A stretch of 64,000 bases of DNA, from contig JAEUWY010000005.1 in NCBI GenBank assembly GCA_022059125.1, positions 5,518,001-5,582,000 on the forward strand, in the 5' to 3' direction. Of the stretch, positions 57,531-64,000 are shown one piece after another. How positions within the stretch are numbered: position 1 is the first letter of the stretch; every line of letters starts with the position of its first letter. The translations under genes and the position numbers were made by a program. The notes beneath the pieces were generated by a model. The model was not told where the DNA came from. It did not search any database and was given only the letters and a program-made list of their open reading frames with translations. Source of the stretch: Corynespora cassiicola. Lineage: Eukaryota > Ascomycota > Dothideomycetes > Pleosporales > Corynesporascaceae.

Positions 57531-58422
57531 GTGTTCGGAATCCACTCGCCCAAGTATACCATTACCATCCATCGCAAGCGTTAACCAAAGCAGGCTAGGT
57601 ATGTACCTACCAACACTGAGATGTTCTCTTCAAAGAAAGCGGCTAACCTTGACACATGCCCGAATATCGATAGACACAACACACTATAGCCATCAAATAC
57701 GGTTATAAAAATCATGCAATTCACGTTGCCTCGGGTGCATTTGCAGTACACTGCACGAAAATGCTCAGGCTCAGATGATGATGGCATTATCACCATTTAT
57801 TATACCAGATTCTCTACTTAGTATATCTTTTAATGATGATCTTATTTTCCCCTACCAAAGCTCCTAGCTTCTTTCTTGTCATTGGCCAGTCCAAATCCAC
57901 CACGGCAGTATGCATTTCAATCGGAATGCGGTTGATCCCCCATGTCGGGTTTTTTTTAGCTGAAGTTTTCACTTATCACTGGATCCGTGCACAGCAGCAG
58001 CAATACCGAAAGATGTGATGACAATGAGGGTTTGTACACTCCAGGCTCAGATTCGCTAGATAGGGGGAGGCCAGCGTCAATGTTGGACAGCGCAAGTGTA
58101 ACCGCGTCGTAGAGCACGGCCGCGGAAACGCAAGTGAGAAGCACGCCCGTTGAACGGCCAACGTAAAATCGTTTAGCCGCCCGCGCAGAGCCAAGACCTC
58201 TGTAGGTATAGTGTTTGCCCCCAATATCACACACCATGCCAAGACCTGCGCTCAGCTTGATAACTTCGGCGCCGCCGCCCTCTCACCTACCACCTTACCC
58301 AACTACCTTCGCTCCTTTCTGAGACCTCGAACTCACTCCTTTCTTCCACTCCACTCGCTCCTTAAACTTACCTCAGACTTCCAGGCCGTCCAGCTCGAAG
58401 CTGCTGCGCTGAAAAGTCCGTC
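57531..58422. other. Intergenic, no gene seen
   Basis: About 890 bases, AT-rich in its first half, with the promoter of the secreted protein gene in its second half. No gene or RNA recognised. Confidence 0.45.
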
Positions 58423-60046
58423 ATGATGAGAATCGTTCTCTTCGCGACTGCCGGTAAGTAAATAATCGGCTGCAGCTCACCCGCAACGGAGCTGCTGGCG
58501 ACAGCCTCTACATCTTGTTGAAGCTTTGGCTGATCTAAGCCAAGCGCTCGGCTTCTTCCAAAATGTTGTGGCAGTCGGAACTAGTCCTCACGTCACTGCT
58601 CTGGCTGAGCTTAGTCCGCGCGGCAACTCAAACGTTTGTGCACCGAGGCTCTGCACAGGTCTTGCGACCATGGACGGTCACACTACTCATCTAACCTACG
58701 TCTGTCCTGAGCCAACCGGTGTTGCCAAACCTACCGTCTTTGTCACCGTTACGCAGACGAGGACAGTAACCCCCGTTGTTACGACGGTGGTCACTGTGCC
58801 TGCACCCGCCTTGCCCACATCGGTTGCTTTGACATCGGATGACTCGACTACCATCGTTACCATTCACTCAACTAAGACCATCCGTGTCACGAGGACGATC
58901 CAGCGACACTCTTCCAGTCCAGCGCATGTGGCATCAAGCTCCAGTACAGAGAGTTCGGTCGCATATATGCCTCTTCCAGAGACGCCGGTGGTTTCCGAGT
59001 CAAGGCACGGCACTTGCCAAAGATCAACTCAATGCCGCGGCTGACTTTTTTGTAGCAATGAACCCAGTAAAGAGCTGACCAAGACCCTGGAGCCCGTTCC
59101 GACGAGCCTCGCCGAGACCTTCGTTATCACGTCAACGTCGGATCTGGTCACCTTTCCTACGCTCGTACCATCGCATGGAAATGGGACTACAGATGGTATC
59201 TTCTACACACGCTCGGCCAACTCCACATTGTGCCATGGCACCGGTCATCCCACCGCCTCGTCCATCACTACACCGGACACGGAAGTCGAAAAGACCAGGA
59301 CTGTGGCCTATACAAACACCGAATCTAATACAACATCTGAGATTTTGGGGTACGTCATGGGTAGCCCTACCATCACAGCCATTCGTTATACGTCTGATGG
59401 GGAGGCTATCACGAATAAGGGCTCTGCTGTAGGCACTACATCTACCGCCCTCGACAGCAGCTCCAATGCGGATCCTCCGGCAATCACAACCACGGCCGGC
59501 CCTACCACCTCTAGGTCCTACCAAGAAGTCGTCAATAGCATCCTTGCCTCATGGTCCCTTCGTGCGAGTATGAGTCAGGCATCGAGTACCCCTCCGAGTG
59601 AGACTACAACTTATCGGTCCTTTAAGGAAGTCGCCGATAGTATTATAGCCTCTCTCTATCATACCACAAGCACAAGCACCGAGGCGACGCCGTTCACTGG
59701 AGCCATCTCCACATCCCGGCGTTTCTTCCTCTCGAACTCCACCGTATCATATACTTCCCCTTCTTGGTTCTCCGTTGCTAGCCCAACTGCCTCGGTTCGC
59801 TTGGGAGAACTCAATCTCAATGCTACAGAACACATGGCTATGCGTGGCCGTGATGATGCTGGTACTCCAATTGTGTCAGACGCTGCTGGCAATACAGATG
59901 GTGCGGATCCCCATCTGGGCAAGGGAGGCGGTAAGGGGGGCGGAGGCAGACCAGCACCTGCCGTTCCACACAAAGGAGAAGGTAATGACGTCAAGATAGT
60001 AGGTGGAACTATAGCCATCGGTTTGACGGCTGCCCTGCTCCTTTGA
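58423..60046 (+). CDS. Secreted Ser/Thr-rich GPI-type cell wall protein
   Basis: Exons 58423-58453, 58524-58998 and 59056-60046, about 498 residues. The signal peptide is built over the first splice (MMRIVLFATA|ALA, cleavage near ALA/DL). The body is rich in Ser and Thr with VTVTQTRTVTPVVTTVVT, typical of O-glycosylated fungal wall proteins. A short Cys pair lies near SNVCAPRLC. Two similar blocks (SYQEVVNSILAS and SFKEVADSIIAS) form an internal duplication. A Gly/Lys-rich spacer (HLGKGGGKGGGG) precedes a hydrophobic end (GGTIAIGLTAALLL), which fits a GPI signal. The second donor is weak (TCCGA|GTCAAG); a GC donor two bases on is an alternative. Function probably adhesion or wall structure, by analogy only. 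Confidence 0.72.
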
Positions 60047-60655
60047 ATCGGGTAGGCAGGCCCTTGATGGGTCCATCTTGACTTATCGTCTTACCTTTTG
60101 CTTCTTCTCAGGTTCGCCAACATCCATGATGTGGGCACGGGTCCTATCTATGTATGTAACGGCCATGATGGCAAGGATTCTAAGAGACTATAAATGAAAA
60201 CGCAACGGATGTCCGTCCTGGCACTTTGCTAAATCATAAATCTGCTTATTGTTGTTGGGATTTAGGTGCCGACCAATCTGTGCCTTGGATTTAACTCTTT
60301 CCTGGTTTTCTAACTTGTAACATGAACGCTTTTATAGAGCATAGTGTAGTGTAGATTTAGAAGAACAAAAAGAACCAACTAACATGAGCTAATATACAAA
60401 AGCTAAACCCTAGTAAGTCCCAAGTTATCTAATCAATTAAGTCCTTACAGATCCCTTTCACTTATCTAAGATTTGATGGTAGGAGATTCTGCCAAAACCT
60501 GGGACAAAATCCAGCCTAAAGATCGAACATGGAATGTCGAGGGGCGTCATCAAGTGGCCACGAATAGCTCCAGCAGTTTTTGTAGATCCTAGAGAGTTTG
60601 TTTTTGACGGAGGATACTAATCGATTGCTTGATTTGTTCTTCGATTCGGGATGAT
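60047..60655. other. AT-rich region between the GPI-type gene and a decayed coding relic
   Basis: About 600 bases, low in C and G, with many TAA and TGA words. Probably old repeat-derived DNA. No intact ORF. Confidence 0.4.
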
Positions 60656-60916
60656 TCAGAATAACGGTATTGCTGAACAATGGCTGTAAAGGCCCGAGGA
60701 TTCCGATAACGATTGGTAGTATTTCGGCGTACAGTGGTTGTTTAGGGCTTCTTGGAGTCTCCCCAGTAATTGGTCCGGGATCAACAATCTCTTATCAAAC
60801 CCGTAGTGCCTCTATCAGGCCTTACCTTTACACCACTCGGTGATTTTGGTAATCAAGTTCGCATCTTTGTGTCTTCCAAACACAAGATGCAGTCCATTTG
60901 TTAAATGTTCGTTAAG
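60656..60916 (-). pseudogene. Decayed coding relic with in-frame stops, possibly transposon-derived
   Basis: One minus-strand frame reads as protein-like sequence broken by stops. LNEHLTNGLHLVFGRHKDA and ITEWCKGKA come first, then two adjacent stops (TGA TAG), then RHYGFDKRLLIPDQLLGRLQ and HCTPKYYQSLSES before a final TGA. A TAG also lies directly before the first block. Such stops could have come from CGA or CAG by C-to-T change, as in RIP, but I see only one copy here. Amino-acid make-up (helical, charged) differs from random AT-rich DNA. I do not recognise the family. It is about 120 bases from the tRNA gene. Confidence 0.5.
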
Positions 60917-61015
60917 CTAGTGTGACTAGACAGACCTAAATTAAGACTGGCTTTGAGGCAAAAAAAAAATAGATACCAGAGAACAGTTTCCTACTTTCTG
61001 AACTAGAACAAAAAC

Positions 61016-61021
61016 AAAAAA
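61016..61021 (-). terminator. Pol III terminator of tRNA-Cys
   Basis: Six T on the minus strand, 12 bases past the tRNA 3' end; a second T run follows. This is the usual RNA polymerase III stop signal. Confidence 0.65.
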
Positions 61022-61033
61022 TAAATCTTGAGA

Positions 61034-61117
61034 GGGCCGAACCGGAGTCGAACCGGTGACTTCGGGAAGACAGAAATGTCACTGCAGTCCTACACTCTAC
61101 CACTGAGTTACCGGCCC
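61034..61117 (-). tRNA. tRNA-Cys (anticodon GCA) with 13-base intron
   Basis: Cloverleaf read by hand. The acceptor stem GGGCCGG pairs with TCGGCCC (last pair G-T). The D arm is ACTC-AGTGGTA-GAGT, and the T arm ACCGG-TTCGACT-CCGGT has a proper GGTTCGA box B. The anticodon loop is CTGCAG + T with GCA at 61085-61083. A 13-base intron, 61081-61069, follows position 37 as eukaryotic tRNA introns do. The anticodon stem TAGGA/TCCCG has one A-C mismatch and one T-G pair. No CCA is encoded, as expected. The other tRNA families would not fit the GCA anticodon. Confidence 0.9.
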
Positions 61118-61928
61118 ATTTTATTGATGACTTTTGGCCCGGATGATCAATATATATAATCAACATTGATTGCTTCACATCAACAACAAAAAGGTACACT
61201 CTCTTCACCCGGCGCTACCAAGCGACATTAATTTCCCCGACAGTTGTGGGGTTGTTGCAGCCCGAGTACGCGGGTCCGCATGCGTAATGCAGGTTACGTA
61301 AGTGGCTGCTGTGCTACCGCCTCCTCCATCTCCGGTACGGAGGCTCACTTGGACGCTTGCCTTGTACGTACATGGCATCTTCGCTTGGGACGGAGCCGCA
61401 TTCTTCTAGTAGCTGGGTATGCATCCATGTCTGGATCGGGCATGGCGGGTTGCATTCTGCATATGGGATCGATGCGAATTAGGACTAAGGGCAGGTGGTT
61501 TGCTTGCTTTTTTCCTGACACGTGCTTGTTGTGTAGGTACCTTCCGTACCTAGGTAGGTACCTGCCAAGTGTTTGGGTGAACTTGGTTACTTTGAGAATC
61601 GGACGTGACCTAGAGATTGTGTTTCAACGAATCGTTTTCTCGTGTCTGCTGCGGCAAAATGCTGCCTTTGGTTATACGCGACGTGCTTGAAGTCTGGCAA
61701 GGGGCAACTTGTTTGGCGTGTGGATATAGCATTCTATTCTATGAGGGGCTGCTGTATAAACCATCTGAACCGCCATGCGAAAGGTGTATCCAATACTCAA
61801 ATCCCTCACACAAAAAAACTAAAACTCCTATATTTCAACCGATAATGCTCATGCCATAATGCTCGCTTTTTAGATGCGGGTTACTTTATTTCATCGCTGG
61901 CGAAGTGTCAAAAGATGCGACCTTCGAC
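61118..61928. other. Intergenic, no gene seen
   Basis: About 810 bases between the tRNA-Cys 5' end and the end of the phosphoribosyltransferase gene. The ORF at 61244-61690 is Cys/Arg-rich with no domain and was not called. Palindromic GGTACC-type words cluster around 61538-61562 (TAGGTACC/GGTACCTA units). Confidence 0.45.
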
Positions 61929-63003
61929 TTACTTCTGCTCCTGCTCCTCTTGCAGCTTGGACAGGCGGTCATGCTCGTCAATGTCCCTGTAATCTCGTAA
62001 GCGCAGTCCCTGCTCGAAATCATGATAGAAACCTACTGTGCCTCCCATGGGTAGTTGATCCAGACGTCTCCGACGGTCTGCGCAGCCAGGTAGCGGCCCT
62101 GAAGCACCTCCTGTGGCAAGATGCCCTTCTTGCTCTTGTCCTTGTTGTGCAGGACGAAGATGCTAAAGGAGGTCTTCTCGCCCTGGCGACCGGCCTTTTG
62201 CTGTGCGGCCTCGACGTCCTTCTCCAACTCACGCACGGCATATTCCAGCGTCGTCCGCGTGTCGTCGACCTCGTCGACGATGAGCACGTTCTTGCCAATC
62301 AGGTTGGCCATCTCGAGTGAGGACAAATCAAGCCACTGTGTGCGGGTGACCTTTGTGCCCGGGGTCTCGACTTCGTCATCGGTACCAAGCTGCTCGTACA
62401 GGGACAGACCAATGGCCTGGATAGGGATGTTGGGCGAGTTCGGCTTCTTGAGGAACGACCTGTAATGGCGCATTAGTCCGGTTATTCTTGGGAAAGCCCA
62501 TGTTTGGACTGCGGCAAAAAAGGACCGCATACCGCAGAATGCGCGCGGGCACGTAACCGCCACCGCCAATAGCGATCATGAGGTTGGGTTTGAACTCATT
62601 GAGGATCTGCTCTGCCGAGTTTTGGCAGAGCTTGTGGACCTGGAATTCGAGAAATCAGCATCAAGTACAGCTCGAGGACAAGGCCTGGCAATTTGCGGCA
62701 GGGCAAGGACTCGGGCTAAATTCTCCAGACACCGATCCTAGATGCTTCAGGAGGTGCAGAATCGAACAGAGTCCCCCTCTTATAACGGAGGATATTATGC
62801 GCCAGCTCACCAGCATGAACCTCCTGCGAGAACCGTCCTCGTCGCCACAGACGACAAAAGCATGCGCGTGGTACGAGTCAACGGCGTGGGCGCGCCTACA
62901 CGAGGCGTTTCAGAAGGAGGGGCATGCTGGAAGTGGGTTTGTGCAATAGGCAGCGAATGTCGCACGTACCTGGTTATATGTGACGTAAATCTTCTGGACC
63001 ATG
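61929..63003 (-). CDS. HPT1: Hypoxanthine-guanine phosphoribosyltransferase (HPT1/XPT1 type)
   Basis: Purine-salvage enzyme that joins hypoxanthine, guanine or xanthine to PRPP. Four exons: 63003-62971, 62639-62533, 62459-62037 and 61986-61929, 206 residues. The first exon is MVQKIYVTYNQ, and exon 2 gives VHKLCQNSAEQIL and MIAIGGGGYVPARIL. The PRPP loop VLIVDEVDDTRTT is near residues 105-117. YPWEAQDIDEHDRLSKLQ crosses the last splice. The first intron is long for this window (331 bases). The layout fits the yeast Hpt1/Xpt1 pair; I cannot say which base it prefers. All splice sites are GT-AG (GTACGT, GTATGC, GTAGGT donors). Confidence 0.9.
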
Positions 63004-64000
63004 TTTGCTACGGGGGGCGGATATGCTTGCTGGTTGTGCTGGCAGTGCTGGAGGGTAGAAAAAAAGTAAAAAAGTGTGGTGTGGAAGCTCTCGAAATTTT
63101 CTAGGGACGAGAGTCACCCAGGGCTCGGAGGACGCCGACGGTGCGAAAAGACTATGTCACTGGCATACCCCGCGACGCTAGGCCCAACGGGGACAGGCGC
63201 ACAGTCTTCACCTGCAGAAAACGGCCTAAGGCAGATCTGCAGGGCTTGCCGCATGCCTGTGATGGCTACGCAGGCACCCGACAAAATGTCGACGCGCCGT
63301 GGCTGTCGGCTATTTCTCAATTTGTCACAATTAAGTCTCCTTTGCACACTTGCCGAGTCCGACCCTCGAGATTCATGTCGCCATGCTAGGGCCTGATCGA
63401 GGCGCGCTAGTCGCTCATTTTTACACAATGTTGACCTCAACCTCGCTACACGACATGTCAACGATCCATTCCCGATCCGGAATCCGAAAAACTCAAGATT
63501 GGGCAATTCTTGCTCGATATGCATCCGTCTGTGCGGATCAATGATCCCCAAAAGGGACATCCATAGCACTTCGGGCTGGCCCCCGCGAATGCCTCGAGCT
63601 CCTGAAAAGTCTAGTCATGTAAGTGTCGCATCATATCCTACATCGAAATGTTGTCTGCTGGCATTGTTTCGTGCGTCAAAACTAAGACATATCGGCACGC
63701 TTGACTAAAGCCAATCTCTGGTAGCTTTGTCGGAAACCTCAGAGTCATTGACAGCTTCGCTCTCGTGTTTACCCCATATCAAGAAGCTGTGGAGTGGTCA
63801 CACCAATCGAAGCCGGCGTCCCAGATGTTCTGCCAGACGGCTATGGATATAATGACGCCCTAATCATCCTCGAGGAGAATGCCGACGCGAAAATCTGATG
63901 GCCAAAACCAGGGCGACGCAAGATCTGAGTGGCCATAGGACATGGAACATATCAGGGCTATACTTCTCATGCACCAAGGCTAGACCAGACTCGATACAGC
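63004..64000. other. Right edge, no complete gene seen
   Basis: About 1 kb. Between about 63720 and 63898 two overlapping plus-strand frames read protein-like (FVGNLRVIDSFALVF in one, GVPDVLPDGYGYNDA ending in a TGA at 63898 in the other). They may be a frameshifted or spliced gene end, or a relic. There is no clear start codon or partner exon inside the window. Confidence 0.35.

Noticed and set aside
58999..59055. Frameshift or separate gene in the GPI-type gene around 59040
   Set aside because: A GTCAAG donor and a TTGTAG acceptor after a T-rich tract explain the frame change as an intron.
1..64000. CRISPR arrays, insertion sequences, operons with Shine-Dalgarno sites
   Set aside because: Spliced eukaryotic genes throughout; no direct-repeat/spacer pattern and no bacterial features were seen.

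Overview
The window is nuclear DNA of a filamentous ascomycete (Pezizomycotina). Genes are packed on both strands with short GT-AG introns of about 45 to 120 bases and pyrimidine-rich leaders. Their products include ERG6, the LYR factor MZM1, eIF3l, a Brix-domain SSF1, an NRD1-like RRM protein and a DUF2458 protein. Placement in Dothideomycetes is a guess from overall gene character. I see no prokaryotic operons, CRISPR arrays or intact mobile elements. Most exon joins below were read by hand from splice signals and frame continuity and are not supported by transcripts.

Layout. 1-6.5 kb: a small metabolic group made of an ACMSD-type amidohydrolase/decarboxylase (cut by the left edge), a SnoaL-like protein, a CocE/NonD (S15-type) serine hydrolase and an ABM-domain protein. 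7-14.4 kb: an adiponectin-receptor/HlyIII membrane protein, a CSN8/PSMD8-type helical protein, then ribosome biogenesis and ribosome genes (SSF1, RRP3 and RPL13). 14.8-20.8 kb: three unrecognised genes separated by long AT-rich gaps. 21.4-28.4 kb: lunapark, MZM1, a SLT11/ECM2 splicing factor, ERG6 and PDB1. 28.4-31.7 kb: more than 3 kb without a supportable gene. 31.7-42.6 kb: an F-box-like protein, an OPT transporter, BCS1 and an NRD1-like RNA-binding protein. 43.2-46.1 kb: a nitrilase-family hydrolase between two EthD-domain genes. 46.7-60 kb: eIF3l, a coiled-coil protein, a nucleolar lysine/serine-rich protein, a cysteine-rich small membrane protein, a COX14-type assembly protein, a DUF2458 protein and a secreted Ser/Thr-rich GPI-type protein. 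60-64 kb: a decayed coding relic, an intron-containing tRNA-Cys(GCA), an HPT1-type phosphoribosyltransferase and an unresolved right edge.

How genes relate. Several pairs are divergent over short shared promoters: SSF1/RRP3, LNP1/MZM1, SLT11/ERG6, the nucleolar gene with the Cys-rich gene, COX14-like/DUF2458, BCS1/NRD1-like. MZM1 and BCS1 both act on the Rieske protein of complex III, and PDB1 and the COX14-like protein add to the mitochondrial share. The two clusters that look metabolic rather than housekeeping are at 1-6.5 kb and 43.2-46.1 kb.

The most unusual signals are two GC-AG introns (AdipoR-like and DUF2458 genes), a 10-base micro-exon in the NRD1-like gene, the EthD-nitrilase-EthD trio, and the stop-riddled coding relic beside the tRNA gene. 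I did not find a clearly new biological system.
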